64,000 nt of DNA from Agaricus subrufescens (taxonomy: Eukaryota > Basidiomycota > Agaricomycetes > Agaricales > Agaricaceae): positions 1,116,001 through 1,180,000 of the forward strand of contig CM057069.1 of assembly GCA_029945375.1 (NCBI GenBank), written 5' to 3'. The notes under the pieces are model-generated. The model was given only the letters and a program-made list of their open reading frames with translations. It was not told the origin of the DNA and made no database searches. A program made the translations under genes and the position numbers. This document shows, in pieces, positions 29,972 through 40,458 of this stretch. The first letter of the stretch is position 1. Each line of letters begins with the position of its first letter.

Positions 29972-31103
29972 GGAAATGGAAGTGAATGCATCTTGCCAGC
30001 AAGGCAGGGCTCGCATATAGGGTCAGGGAGAGCATTAGAATCGAGTTTAAGGCCTGTAACAAGGTCCTTACTCAACATAGACTTCACATCAGCATAATTG
30101 TGATGAATGAAGCGACGATGCCACAGGGAGAGGTCAGCTGGTAGTGTAGAGACAGCAAAAGCAGCCTCGGAAGTGATTGTAGAGCCATCTAGCTCAGCAG
30201 AGTTGTTGGAGTGGATAGTGGCTGTAAAAAGCGTTGTTCCCTTGCACTGGAAAGCGATAGAGCGAGCAGAAATGGTGATATTGAAGCCCTTGTGCTGAGC
30301 AAGGTATAAACATGACAGCAGATTACTCCTGAGGTCAGGAACATGTAGTACCCTTGAAAACTCGACCGCTCTAGCCTTCTTTCCATTAACAACTGGTTTA
30401 AACACCACAGAACCTATCCCCGCAGAGTATACCACTGAATTATCAGCTAATCGGATAGGAATGTGATTGGGGGAGTAGTTCTTGAACCAGTGACGATGTG
30501 GGGTCATATGAGAAGTGGCCCCAGTGTCTGCAAGCCAATGGAAGTCAGCATCGAGCTGTAGAGGCGTAGAAAGCGAAGGGGAAGGGGAGGGATGTGAGGC
30601 ACTTGCATTTCCAGCAAATTCACAGACTCTCTGTGCTTTTTCGGGGCTAGAAGTTGAAGAGGAGCTTGCTGCAGAGCCTGAGGCGTTGTTTGAAGCGTCC
30701 TGAGCCTTGTTAGCCTTATTTCCGCGAGTTCTAGGCTTCTGAGCATCCTCCTGGGCGCGTTTCTTCGCCTTTTCGAACGGCCAGCACTTCTCCACCTTGT
30801 GACCAGTCCTCCCACAGAAATTGCAGGTATCTGACGCGTTTTTGAAGCCAGAGCGAGCAGCTAGAGCCTGGGAGCCTCCCAAAGCGTCCCCAGCGCGTTT
30901 TTTGCGTTGTATATCCTCTGTGACAAAGGCCTGATGAATGGTAGCCTTGTCTAGCTTGTCCATAAGCAAAAGAGACGAGGAGAAGGCGGAATAGTCATCT
31001 GGGAGCGCTCTAATGAGGGCCATAGATGCCAGCTCATCATCTAGCATCTCCAGAGTGAAGTGGGTCTGAGCTCTTTAATTCGACGTTTGCAGCCTTCTAC
31101 CCT
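29972..31103 (-). pseudogene. gag-pol: Copia-B gag C-terminus, protease and integrase start
   Basis: On the minus strand it runs from LDDELASMALIRALPDDYSA (gag) through the knuckle CNFCGRTGHKVEKC, the protease loop WLADTGATSHMTPH and the integrase HHCC module (HRRFIHHNYADVKS...CEPCLAGK). It is cut in MHSLPFP by the LINE chimera. The frame is open over about 350 codons. The gag N-terminus lies at 33210-33621 on the other side of the F3 LINE. Confidence 0.85.
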
Positions 31104-33209
31104 TTTTTTTTTTTTGTAATCAACGGGGTTTATTTCAAAACCGGCCTCGTATGTGGGGTGCCATAACGTGTACCCCCGGCTTTACATCACCTGCCAGCCC
31201 TACACCAGAGAGATAACTAGTGTAAGAATAAACTGCATACGTAAACTAAAGAATGTTCCCTAGGATCGAAGTGGTACGCATAAAAGAAAATCCGAATTGA
31301 TACTTACAAGATGGTGAGAGGTGAAAATGAAAAATAGAAGTGGTTAAAAATACACGACACCTCTGTTAGATCTTCTTCGGCGGAAATTGGCGGTGAAGCC
31401 ATTCCCTGTCAAAGCGATGTGCCCAAAATGGACAACTCTTTCTGTCCAAGGCGGAGTGATTGCGCTTTTCCCACTTCGACGTGGTACAATTCACACAATG
31501 CCGGTTCTCAACCGTAGTGGCTGGAACCATGAGATGATGCAACTCCTCCCTATGAGGACCGCCGCAGAGGGGGCAGTGCACACCTTCACGGCGGCACTTA
31601 GAATGATGATGGCCCCACCTGTAGCACCGAGTGCACAGGACGGACCCAGAGTGGGGGCGAGCGCCGGCAATCCTGCAATTAGAGCCGGCTACTTGGATAT
31701 GCTTACCGATGAGAGTCTTTGCATTCGCACCGGATACCGAATCGATGATATCGACCCATGCAACGCATGAGTCAGCGTGAGGAGAAGTCCGCATAACGCG
31801 GATGTTGCGAGTCCGACTGGCTAACATGTTGCCAATTTCAGAAAGCTTGAATTCGTCGTGAATTTGCGCGGTGGTGGGGGCGAGCCATTCTTTTGAAGTA
31901 GGATCGACGATAGGGATATCCAACACCTTGAGATAAGATGTGGATTTGATAGCGGAGGTGCGGATAGGCCTTGCACCCTCAGAGATGGGGAAACGCGACT
32001 TGATGTGCTTGAGCACGAAGTCTGCTTTGGATCTTGTGGGAACGATGTTGGTGGCCAGGAATACTTTCCTGGGTCCACCTTCATCCAAAGAGGATAAGAG
32101 TACCAGAATGGATTCCGGTAGATTCTTCTCGATAAGGTGATTGATCTCTTTCAAGATCGTAGAAGTGATCATAGTGGCTCGAAAATTGAGTGCACTAGGG
32201 ACGCGAATGGATATGCCACAGCGTGAAGGGCCATGTACAGTGTGTTTGCCCTGGCAACGACGATGTTGTTGCTTAGGCGCGGCTATGGAAATGGCGGGAG
32301 CCTCCGAAGGAGGCGGACGGCGTTGGAGAACAGGAGCAGGTGCACGATCAGCCTTGGCCAGAGCACTCTGCTTGGGAGGGGATGGAGGGGTGGTCTTGAC
32401 ACATTTGACATGTGGTTTGGGGATCGGCCGGGGTGCCGAACCCGTGGTACCAGGGGGGAGTGGGGCAAAATCCACGTGCTGAGAGCGTGGAAGCCCGTCA
32501 AGAAGGTTGGCGACAGTGAAACCGCCGTCACACTTGAGATCGAGGATTTTACGGTCTCGCAATAAAACCTGCAAGCTCGTAAGTATCATGGACAGGAACT
32601 TGGGGGTATTGCTGTCCAACAAAGTGAGAGAGGATGTGTAGTCCTCTAAAGTGGAGAAGAAAAGTTCCCGGCCGGGAACATTATCTTTGGTGTAAGGGAC
32701 TTCCGGTACCGGTGGGTCCGGAGAGATATCAACTGGAATCTGAGCAGGGGATTCAGTGGTCAACATAGCGGAGGGGGTTGGAGATGGTTGTTCAGGCTGT
32801 TTACCCAGAAGAGACTGAGTGACTTGCGTCAACTCGTGTCGAGGAGCGGAATCAAATGCAGAGAGAATCTCCGCAGGAGGGAGTAGATTTCCAGGACGAG
32901 AGGCCGAAGGCCGCTCGGACTGGAAGGGAGTGCCGCCGACATAAGTCTGGCTGGGGTTAGAGAGGGTGCCCACAAAGAAAGAGGGCTCAAGCTCGGGAAC
33001 AGGAGGGGCGGGGCCTGGAGAATCCCAGTCCTCGTCCGCGAATTCCTGCAGTGTCTCGCGACGTGGCGGGGCAGGCGTACCTGCTGGAGGAGGTTGTTGA
33101 GACTTATTGCGACGTTTAGGAGGCATAATGAATTGTATTCCCTACTAGTGCAGCTAAACCACAGAGGCTTCCAAAAGAGGAAGGTAGTGGTAAGAGGTCA
33201 AGGAAGGAA
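31104..33209 (-). mobile_element. ORF1-only LINE, family F3, complete, with 16-bp target duplication
   Basis: It sits in copia-B gag. Both flanks carry TGCAGCCTTCTACCCT (31088-31103 and 33210-33225). In minus orientation the order is leader, 5' UTR, ORF1 (33126-31366), a 3' UTR of about 240 bp with AATAAA, the tail CCCGTTGATTACA and poly(A). The unit is 2.1 kb with no ORF2. Being bounded by a target duplication, it moved in this form. Confidence 0.9.
31366..33126 (-). CDS. LINE ORF1 protein, family F3, intact
   Basis: 586 codons from ATG at 33126 (MPPKRRNKSQQPPP) to the stop at 31366. The N-terminal half is Pro-rich. The central block is conserved with F1 and F2 (TSTSYLKVLDIPIVDP, RVMRTSPHADSCVAWVDI). 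Three Cys/His modules follow (CTRCYRWGHHHSKC, CPLCGGPHREELHH, CVNC...H...C), ending FDREWLHRQFPPKK. ORF1 proteins of CCHC-type LINEs coat the element RNA. There is no ORF2 downstream. Intactness with a clean target duplication suggests recent movement. Confidence 0.85.
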   Translation of the reverse strand: MPPKRRNKSQQPPPAGTPAPPRRETLQEFADEDWDSPGPAPPVPELEPSFFVGTLSNPSQTYVGGTPFQSERPSASRPGNLLPPAEILSAFDSAPRHELTQVTQSLLGKQPEQPSPTPSAMLTTESPAQIPVDISPDPPVPEVPYTKDNVPGRELFFSTLEDYTSSLTLLDSNTPKFLSMILTSLQVLLRDRKILDLKCDGGFTVANLLDGLPRSQHVDFAPLPPGTTGSAPRPIPKPHVKCVKTTPPSPPKQSALAKADRAPAPVLQRRPPPSEAPAISIAAPKQQHRRCQGKHTVHGPSRCGISIRVPSALNFRATMITSTILKEINHLIEKNLPESILVLLSSLDEGGPRKVFLATNIVPTRSKADFVLKHIKSRFPISEGARPIRTSAIKSTSYLKVLDIPIVDPTSKEWLAPTTAQIHDEFKLSEIGNMLASRTRNIRVMRTSPHADSCVAWVDIIDSVSGANAKTLIGKHIQVAGSNCRIAGARPHSGSVLCTRCYRWGHHHSKCRREGVHCPLCGGPHREELHHLMVPATTVENRHCVNCTTSKWEKRNHSALDRKSCPFWAHRFDREWLHRQFPPKKI

Positions 33210-33621
33210 TGCAGCCTTCTACCCTGTTGATAAGCGATTGGAGAGACTCCTCCTCGAGTTTTCGGATGCTGAACAGCTCATCATAAGCATTAAATCGCAT
33301 CCCAGCCTTCTTCTGCCTGTGTACAGCCTCCAGAGCCTCCCACATCTTCACGGGGTCATCCTGGATGCCATTAAAGTGCACCCTCTGCTCCTCTTCAACC
33401 ATCAAGAATAGCCAGCCAGCAGCCTTGTAACAACGAGCCTCAAAAGCGTCCAGAGCATCCGCTTCAGCCTGGGTAACAGTAGAGGAGACAGTGGGGGACT
33501 TCTGCTTGCCAGAGATAATTCTCCATAGCCCAGAAGCTCGCAGCCACGCCTCCATCTCGCCAGACCACGTCGTATAGTTCTCCGCATTGAGTTTCGCAAA
33601 CGTTGGCGATCCAGAAGCCAT
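33210..33621 (-). pseudogene. gag: Copia-B gag N-terminus
   Basis: It starts with ATG at 33619-33621 (MASGSPTFAKLNAENYTTW), the copia gag (UBN2-like) start found in all copies, and is open to the F3 LINE insertion. The rest continues at 31103. The leader 33622-33744 contains the primer-binding site next to the LTR. Confidence 0.85.
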
Positions 33622-33744
33622 CGGAGTTGATTTGAGAGCAGGGGAAGCGAAATAGATTTGAGGAAGTAGAGAAGGAGAGGAGAATGAATGAAGTTGTGAA
33701 TGAAAACTCGTTTTTCCAGTAGTTAGAAGCCGGGGCCCATAACC

Positions 33745-34042
33745 TGTCGGAGGTAGAACGTAGCGCGTGCGGAGACGGTTCTAACGGTGGTAGTCACGAG
33801 TGAATCGGATAAGAATTGATTTAGCAATCCTGTGAACAAGTCTAAGAAGCTGTCTATGAATATACAGAACTCTATACTCACCTGTGAACAAGTCTAAGAA
33901 GCTAAAGGCTTCTAGAGCATTCACAGACAAGTTCAACATGTGCTTACTAATATATCACATGATCAGAAAGTCGTACCATTTCTAAGTCCATATACAAGAC
34001 TGTTGGGGCACTCTAACACAAGACTGCTGGGGCAGTCTAACA
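33745..34042 (-). repeat. 5' LTR of minus-strand copia B (variant with duplicated terminus)
   Basis: On the minus strand it starts TGTTAGACTGCCCCAGCAG, repeats the terminal 24 bp once (TGTTAGAGTGCCCCAACAG) and ends CCGACA before GGTTATGGGCCCC. It retains the direct-repeat, intron-like module. Its outer end abuts a solo LINE leader. Confidence 0.85.
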
Positions 34043-34079
34043 CTTCCAAAACAGGAAGGTAGTGGTAACAAGTCAAGAA
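34043..34079 (-). repeat. Isolated LINE 5' leader (solo)
   Basis: The minus strand reads CTTCTTGACTTGTTACCACT through TTTTGGAAG, then directly the copia-B LTR. The other side is copia-A gag. No LINE body is present. Insertion of the copia element into a LINE just after the leader would explain this one. Confidence 0.75.
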
Positions 34080-34377
34080 GCAATGGCCTTTACATCGTCT
34101 CTTCTGCTTATGGACAAGCTGGACAAGACTACAATCCACCAGGCCTTTGTTACTGAGGATATCCAGTGAAGGAAACGTGCTCAGGACACCTTGGGAGGCT
34201 CCCAGGCTCTGGCAGCGCGTTCTGGCTTCAAAAACGCGTCAGAGACCTGCGATTTCTGTGGGACGACCGGTCACAAGGTGGCCAACTGCTGGACGTTCGA
34301 AAAAGCGAAGAAACATGCCCAGGAGGACGCTCAGAAGCCCAGAACTCGAGGAAACAAGGCCAACAAGGCCCAGGACC
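34080..34377 (+). pseudogene. gag: Copia-A gag fragment fused to an LTR
   Basis: It runs from FTSSLLLMDKLDKTTIHQAF through the knuckle CDFCGTTGHKVANC to GNKANKAQDQ, then is joined to LTR A, which lacks its first six bases. A TGA at 34167-34169 replaces the CGA of the sister copies. The junction reflects an internal deletion from gag into the LTR. Confidence 0.8.
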
Positions 34378-34690
34378 AGAATGCCCCAAGCATTCAGTTA
34401 TTAGAGTGACTGGACAATTTGTTTTGTGCATATCTCGACTTAGAGTACAGCGGACGGTTCCGCTCACGTGATAGATTAGTCAGCGCATGTTGAACTTGCC
34501 TGTGGACGACTTAGAAGTCTTTAGCTTCTTATACTTGTCCACAGGTGAGCAATCTCTTTGTATTGCTGTTATAGCTTCTTATACTTGTCCACAGATTAAC
34601 TGTGCTAATACTAGCTCATTTCTTATCTGATCCGCTCGATACTAGCGTCGTTAGGATCGCCACTGCAAACTCTACGTTCTCGTTCCAACA
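34378..34690 (+). repeat. LTR, copia subfamily A
   Basis: AATGCCCCAAGCATTC through GTTCCAACA, followed by GGTTATGGGCCCC. It contains two 22-bp repeats (AGCTTCTTATACTTGTCCAC...) around a segment starting GTGAGC (34545-34594). The first six bases TGTTAG are missing. Confidence 0.85.
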
Positions 34691-34706
34691 GGTTATGGGC
34701 CCCAGC
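34691..34706 (+). other. Copia primer-binding site
   Basis: GGTTATGGGCCCCAGC directly after the LTR. GGTTATGxGCCC is complementary to the anticodon arm of initiator tRNA-Met, as in Drosophila copia, which primes with a half tRNA. The same sequence follows LTRs at 40736 and 47695. Confidence 0.5.
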
Positions 34707-34824
34707 TTCTAACGACCTACAAATTGACTTTTCATCCTTCAACCATCTTCAACTCAACACCTACTCTCTCCCTTTCCCTCCCCCCTCAAACTATTTTACT
34801 TCCCCTGCCCGCAATTTTGATCGT

Positions 34825-35847
34825 ATGGCTTCGGGTTTGCCAGCGTTCGTTAAGCTCAACAGGGAGAACTATGCCACGTGGTCTGGCAAGATGGAGGCCT
34901 GGCTACGTGCCTCTGGCCTATGGAGACTTGTTTCAGGCAAGCAGAGTGCTCCCACCATTCCCTCTTCCCCTACTCCCCAGGATTTCGCTTCCCAGTCACT
35001 TTGGGAGGATAAACTCGATAAGGCTGCTGGCTGGCTCTACTTAATGGTTGAAGAAGACCAAAGGGTGCATTTTGCAGGCATCCAGGACGATCCAATCAAG
35101 ATGTGGGCTGCTCTGGAGGCTGTACATCGTCAGAAGAAGGCTGGAATGCGATTCAATGCCTATGATGAGCTGTTTAGCATCCGTAAACTCAAAGAGGAGT
35201 CCCTCCAGTCGCTTATACACCGTGTAGAGGGCTGCAAACATCGTCTGAAGGAGCTCAGACCGGAGAAATTCACTCTAGATGAGCTGGATGATGAGCTGGC
35301 CTCTATGGCACTCATTAGGGCGCTCCCGGACGAGTTTTCTGCTTTTACATCGTCTCTTTTGCTTATGGACAAGCTGGACAAGACCACAATTCATCAGGCC
35401 TTTGTTACAGAGGATATCCAGCGAAGGAAACGTGCTCAGGACGCCTTGGGAGGCTCCCAGGCTCTGGCAGCGTGTTCTGGCTTCAAAAACGCGTCAGAGA
35501 CCTGCGATTTCTGTGGGAGGACTGGTCACAAGGTGGCTAACTGCTGGACGTTCGAAAAAGCGAAGAAACGCGCTCAGGAGGATGCTCAGAAGCCCAGAAC
35601 TCGAGGAAACAAGGCCAACAAGGCTCAAGACAGTTCCACTGACTCCCCCACCGCTTCTGGAAGCTCTAGCTCGACTTCTGGTGCTGAAAAAGCGCAGAGA
35701 GTGCGAGAATTTGCTGGAAATGCAAGTGCTCCCTCCCCTACCTCTTCCCCTTTGCTTTCTGCCCCCCTGCAGCTCGATGCTGACTTCCACTGGCTTGCAG
35801 ATACAGGGGCCACTTCTCATATGACCCCCCACAAGCATTGGTTCAAA
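34825..35847 (+). pseudogene. gag: Copia-A gag and protease start
   Basis: MASGLPAFVKLNRENYATWS begins an open frame of about 340 codons through the gag helical region, the knuckle CDFCGRTGHKVANC (CX2CX4HX4C) and the protease loop WLADTGATSHMTPHKHW. There the minus-strand LINE poly(A) inserts. The rest of pol is missing at this place. Confidence 0.85.
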
Positions 35848-36748
35848 TTTTTTTTTTTTTTTTTTTTTTTGTATCAATGGCATTTATTTCAAAATGGACC
35901 TTAAGGGTGCCACGACGCGTACCCTGTACTTTACATCACCTGTACACTACCTCTCCCCCCCACGGGGATTACAAAGAGAACAATCAACAAAGGGGCAGTC
36001 AACGTATCCAGCGGGAAATACATCGCTCGAAGAGAAAAAGAAAAAAGAAAACGAGTCCAGAGACCGATCCAAATACAAGTACACTAGAGAGAGTGAAATC
36101 GAGAAAAGGAAACGGCGAAAGATATAGCTGAATAGAAAAACTACAAAGCAATTGAAATAGAACTTATCATTTTCGGCTTTAATGACCTCTCCTGTCACCT
36201 CCAACGATCCAAGCGTCATCTTTTCAAAATCAAAGCTGGCCCATTCGTCAGCTTTGAAGCAATTTTGATATAAGGAATCTTCGGTCTCATGCCAGAAAAT
36301 TGGACCCGTGTCAAGGATAGGAAGTTTGCGTTTACGCCTATCCTTGTTATCTTCATCTCACTTGCGGTACACCTCCTCTTGGTAGGCCAGCCAGCTCAAC
36401 TCTGATATGCGTGATTGCTCCGGTGGTTCGAAGGTAAACGCGCTTGGGTTATCCATAAGGAATAATATGAGACCTCTGATGGTGCAGATTCCGTCTATCA
36501 AATAATGGTTAGCTCTCCTCACGTACCAAGGACAGCAGTTTAATATGTGTTCATGAGACTCCGGGAACGGTGGGTCAACCGTTCCATGACAGCCTACCAA
36601 TGGCTCACGAGGGAAGAATCGAGATCGATACTCCCCAGTAGGTGCGTGATTAGTGATCAAGCGTACAAGGCGAGCAAGTAGCTTGGGATCGTGAGTGGCC
36701 GTTACTCCACCGTGGTTGCAGAGCCAAGGGCCTTGGTTGAGGTGTGTC
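35848..36748 (-). mobile_element. LINE with ORF2 C-terminus (3' part)
   Basis: In minus orientation: ORF2 C-terminus (36748-36220), 3' UTR, AATAAA, the tail TGCCATTGATACAAAA and poly(A) (plus-strand T run 35848-35870). It is inserted in copia-A protease and cut at 36748 by the LTR of a minus-strand copia A. It is the only LINE of this age class in the window with ORF2 sequence in its proper place. Confidence 0.8.
36220..36748 (-). pseudogene. LINE ORF2 C-terminus (zinc-binding tail)
   Basis: It contains NHAPTGEYRSRFFP and the motif CHG...ESHEHILNCCPWYV, the C-terminal Cys/His module that follows RT/RNase H in many fungal LINE ORF2 proteins. A TGA at 36358-36360 (TGG in origin, by context EEVYRK-DEDNKD) interrupts it. 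The frame then continues through KRKLPILDTGPIFWHETED. Endonuclease and RT domains are missing. Confidence 0.75.
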
Positions 36749-37065
36749 TGTTGGAAGTGGAACGTAGAGTTCGCAGTGGCGATCCTAACGACGCTAGTAT
36801 CGAGCGGATCAGATAAGAAATGAGCTAGTATTAGCACAGTTAATCTGTGGACAAGTATAAGAAGCTGAAACAACAATACAAAGAGATTGCTCACCTGTGG
36901 ACAAGTATAAGAAGCTAAAGACTTCTAAGTCATCCACAGGCAAGTTCAACATGCGCTGACTAATCTATCACGTGAGCGGAAGCGTCCGCTGTACTCTAAG
37001 TCGAGATATACACAAAACAAATTAACCAGTCACTCTAATAACTAAATGCTTGGGGCATTCTAACA
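36749..37065 (-). repeat. 3' LTR, copia subfamily A (317 bp)
   Basis: In minus orientation TGTTAGAATGCCCC to CTTCCAACA, preceded by the polypurine tract CAAGGGGGTG. It retains the 50-nt intron-like module, unlike the 267-bp LTR at 58281. Confidence 0.85.
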
Positions 37066-37086
37066 CACCCCCTTGATCCAAGCAGT

Positions 37087-38037
37087 CTAGTGTCCAAGTC
37101 CCAATAGCGGGACAGCAAAATCAATCACCTTTGGTGCTACAGCCTTGGTCAGAATGTCGGCCACTTGCTGATCAGTTGAAACATAGAGGGAATCGATGAT
37201 TCCTTCTTCTACAGCCTCCCGGAGCCAGTAGAACCGAAGATCCAGGTGTTTCATGCGCCCGTGGTGCTCAGGATTCTTTGCCACACTGATTCCAGACTTG
37301 TTATCAACAAATAAAGTCGAAGCAAGTGTCTGGGGGTAGCCAAACTCGCTGAGAATGTTCCTAGTCCACTTGATTTCCTTTCCAGCCTCAACAGCAGCCA
37401 CAAACTCGGCCTCAGTGCTCGAGAGAGTCACAAAAGGCTGACGTTTTGAGGACCAGCCCACAGCAGCACCAGAGACAATGGTCACATATCCACCTGTAGC
37501 TCGACCTGTGGCCTTGCAGCCGCCGTGAGAGGCATCGGAATAGGTGGTAAACAGTTCCCCAGAGTCACCACCTCTGTAGACGAGCTGGTAGTGCAGGGTA
37601 CCCTTCAAATAGCGAAGTAAATGCTTCACTGCAAGCCAGTGGGCAGGAGCAGGGTTGTGGTTGAATCTCCCAAGGTAGGAGACTGCATAGGCAATGTCGG
37701 GACAAGTCATGGTGGCCAGATACTGCAGGGCACCTACAGCAGAGAGATAAGGAACTGACTTCATCTCAGCCTGCTCCTCGAGAGAGGGCACAATGTCGGA
37801 GAGCTCAGAACCAGGTGGAAGTGGGGTGGAAAGGGAGTTGGAATCATCCATATGGAACTGTTCTAGCAGCTCCTTGATGTAGTGCTCTTGTGAGAGCGAA
37901 ATGGTGCGCTTAGAACGGTCCTGCTTCACCTGAATACCCAGTAGCAGAGTGGTAGACCCGAGATCTCGAAGTTTGAAGTGGCTAGACAGCTCAGAGACAG
38001 CAGCAGAGACAGCAGCATCGCTTTTAGACACCAGAGT
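37087..38037 (-). pseudogene. pol: Copia-A RT C-terminus and RNase H
   Basis: From LVSKSDAAVSAAVSELSSHF through YSDASHGGCKATGRATGGYV, LSSTEAEFVAAVEAGKEI, DNKSGISV and ADILTKAVAPKVIDF to the normal stop near 37087. The RNase H acidic residues are in place. The upstream pol is cut at 38038 by an LTR in plus orientation, so the fragment is complete only at its 3' end. Confidence 0.85.
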
Positions 38038-38109
38038 TGTTAGAATGCCCCAAGCATTCAGCTATTAGAGTGACTGGACAATTTGTTTTGTCTATATCTC
38101 GACTTAGAG
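38038..38109 (+). repeat. Copia-A 5' LTR, left part (split by LINE)
   Basis: TGTTAGAATGCCCCAAGCAT begins the LTR. It is interrupted at 38109 by a LINE and resumes at 40459. Confidence 0.85.
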
Positions 38110-40458
38110 GTCTTCCTGGAGGCCTCAGTCTTTAGCTGGCACTGGAGCAACTCATTCTGCACATGGGTACCCAGCTGAGACTGTTTCTGGCAGAAGCTCC
38201 GATAGCGACAATGACTCGAGGCTGCCGCCCACTATGCGAGCTGCAGGTGAAGCGTTAGAGATGGAGTTGGAGACTCCAAAGGCCACGCGTATTGCAAAGA
38301 TGCGTGCACATCTCAAGGGTAAGGGCAAGACCGGGGGCACTAGCTACTCAGACACTACCCCCGCTGTTTCCTCATCCGACTTCAATTGCGTCCTGGCGGA
38401 CGCATCAGAGTCTATCTCTAGGCTGATGAAGGAGGATTCCCCCGCCCCTCAGAAGCAAACTCGCGCCGAGCGCAGGCGTGAAAAACTCGATAAGGCCCCT
38501 TGGCCCACCACTCCCATTACCCCCACCCCATCGGGCTCTCGCCAGCCTGGTGGGACCGCTCAGTCGCTGCTCGAGGCTATCTCCTCGCCAGCCACCCCCA
38601 AGACCCCTCGTGCTGCTTCTATCTACACGCCTACCAAGGTACCTGGAAAGAAGCACGGACTCGCCGTGTCGCTGTCGACTGCCGCCGACATCGTCCAGCA
38701 AACCCCCCCCGATGACAACTTCATTGGCTACGCCGATGAGCTCCTTTGTCTCATTTTTAATATCTTGTCGAGTGGCGCTCACAAGAATATAGATTTTCAG
38801 AACATGGCTGGAGTCTGCTCTTTCGAGACGGCTCTAGCTATCATCATTGGTCAAACTGGTGTGGCGTCGCCCCCCTCCCCAGCCAAACCCACCACCCCCC
38901 TCTTCCTCGTACCCGTCGTTCCTATCGCCCGCGTCCCCGGTCCCCAATGGCCGAGGACGGGAGTACTTACCCGGTCCCAAGAAGAGTCATCCAGTCCCCA
39001 CCTGGCTCTGCACCCAAGCAATCCGCTTTAGGAAAGCGTGCCCCGGCTGCTCCCACAGCTGTTCGAGCACCTTCCAAGAGCGCTCTCAAGGCTAAGCCGG
39101 CCTCCGTCCCTTCCCTCCCCAAGGCCCCGGCTCCCTCCTCTGCCCCCGCTGTCTCTCGCCGTGCTCCTGCATGCAAGGGCAAGCACACCAGCCACGGCGC
39201 CTCACGTCGTGGTGTTCTCATTCACCCACCGGCCGGATCTACAATCCGTGCTATTAATATCACTCCCGATATCCTCCGGGAGTGCAATCGCCATCTCAAG
39301 GATGACCTCAAGTCTGAGGTCATTCTAGAATCTTCTTCCAACTCGGCTTCTGGCATCTTCATTGCCGCCTCCCGAGTTCTCTCTAAGCCCGAGTCTGCGT
39401 GCGTGCTTAGGCATGTACGCCGCCTCGTCGATCCCAACGGACTCATTCCCCTCCAGTCCGCCACTCCCACCTCCACGTCCTACCTCAAGATCTTGGACGT
39501 ACCACTCATTCCGGCTCCCCCCGCCACTTGGCTCCAGGCGCAGTGCGAGGCGTTTACCGTCGTGATGCACGCATCCCCAGTAGGTAAACCTTTATCCGCT
39601 CACATCCAGCACGCTGTCCGTTTCATGCGGACATCACGTAAATCCGACACCTGCATCGCTTGGGTCGATATCGCAGACTCTGTCTCTGGCCGTACGGCCC
39701 GGGACTTCATTGGTAAGCACATCTTCATAGGTGGGCGCAACTGTCAAATCTGCGGCGCTGCCCCGCGGCCCGGCTCAGCTTTATGCACTCGTTGTCAACG
39801 ATGGGGCCATCATTCCGACGTATGCCGTTCTAAAGGTATACGCTGTCCTCACTGCGCGGGCCCGCACTCGGCCAACTCGCATATCCCGGCGTCCATAGCG
39901 ATGAAGAAGAATCCGGACGATCGTCATTGCGCTAACTGTTCTGCAGCAAGAAAAGAGGATAAAGCGCACTCCACAACGGACACTTCGTGTCCGTTCTGGA
40001 ACAACCGTTTCGATCGGGATTGGCTCAAGCGCCAGTTCCCATCGAAGAAGTAGGAAATTTCATCGTTTCCTTCGGGAGCACGCGCTGCTGGTACCCACCA
40101 TTTTCCCTCGCCACCTCGTCCGCGATTGCAAACCGGCTTGTCAGAAAATCGGGGCTGTATCCAGGTCTGAAAGTAGGTGATTTGTGTTTGCTTGAGCCAA
40201 GGCTTGCTTCGCTCGCCTCTTGTTTGGACTTATCATTTCTTTTCCTTTTGCTATGTTTTGTTTTTCTTTTCTTTCCTCGAGGCGATGTACATTCCGCCGG
40301 ATATGTTTTAATCATGTTGTTTGGGGCTTAATGTTTTCACTTGGATACGCGTCATGGCATCCATATTCTTGTAGTATGCCCGAATTATCTACTCGGATGT
40401 CGTATAGCTACTTGAATAAAAGGTCCACCGAGAGGTGCCGTTGATACAAAAAAAAAAA
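38110..40458 (+). mobile_element. ORF1-only LINE, family F2a, with 32-bp target duplication
   Basis: It is inserted in a copia-A LTR. 38078-38109 is repeated at 40459-40490 with one mismatch. The 5' end lacks most of the leader (it starts at TCTTCCTGGAGGCCTCAG). ORF1, 3' UTR, AATAAA (about 40415), the tail GGTGCCGTTGATACAAAA and poly(A) follow. No ORF2. The 32-bp duplication is twice the length of the others. Confidence 0.9.
38171..40053 (+). pseudogene. LINE ORF1, F2a, two frameshifts
   Basis: The family start (MDTRE) is altered here and its frame is off by one until about 38205. From there the frame is family-like (LPPTMRAAGEALEMELETPK). A second shift near 38905 moves it to the frame that runs from 38947 to the stop at 40053. 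The C-terminal half is complete with three Cys/His modules (CTRCQRWGHHSDVC, CPHCAGPHSANSH, CANC...) and FDRDWLKRQFPSKK. Confidence 0.8.

Noticed and set aside
24800..29990. A single LINE insertion bounded by GGAAGCGAATGCATC at 24816 and GGAAGTGAATGCATC at 29985
   Set aside because: The two flanks match copia subfamilies A and B respectively and the interval contains several LINE pieces, so they are not a true target duplication, although both insertions lie at the same copia position.
35850..35900. Poly-Phe or poly-Lys peptides at LINE/copia joints
   Set aside because: They are translations of LINE poly(A) or poly(T) runs inside interrupted copia frames.
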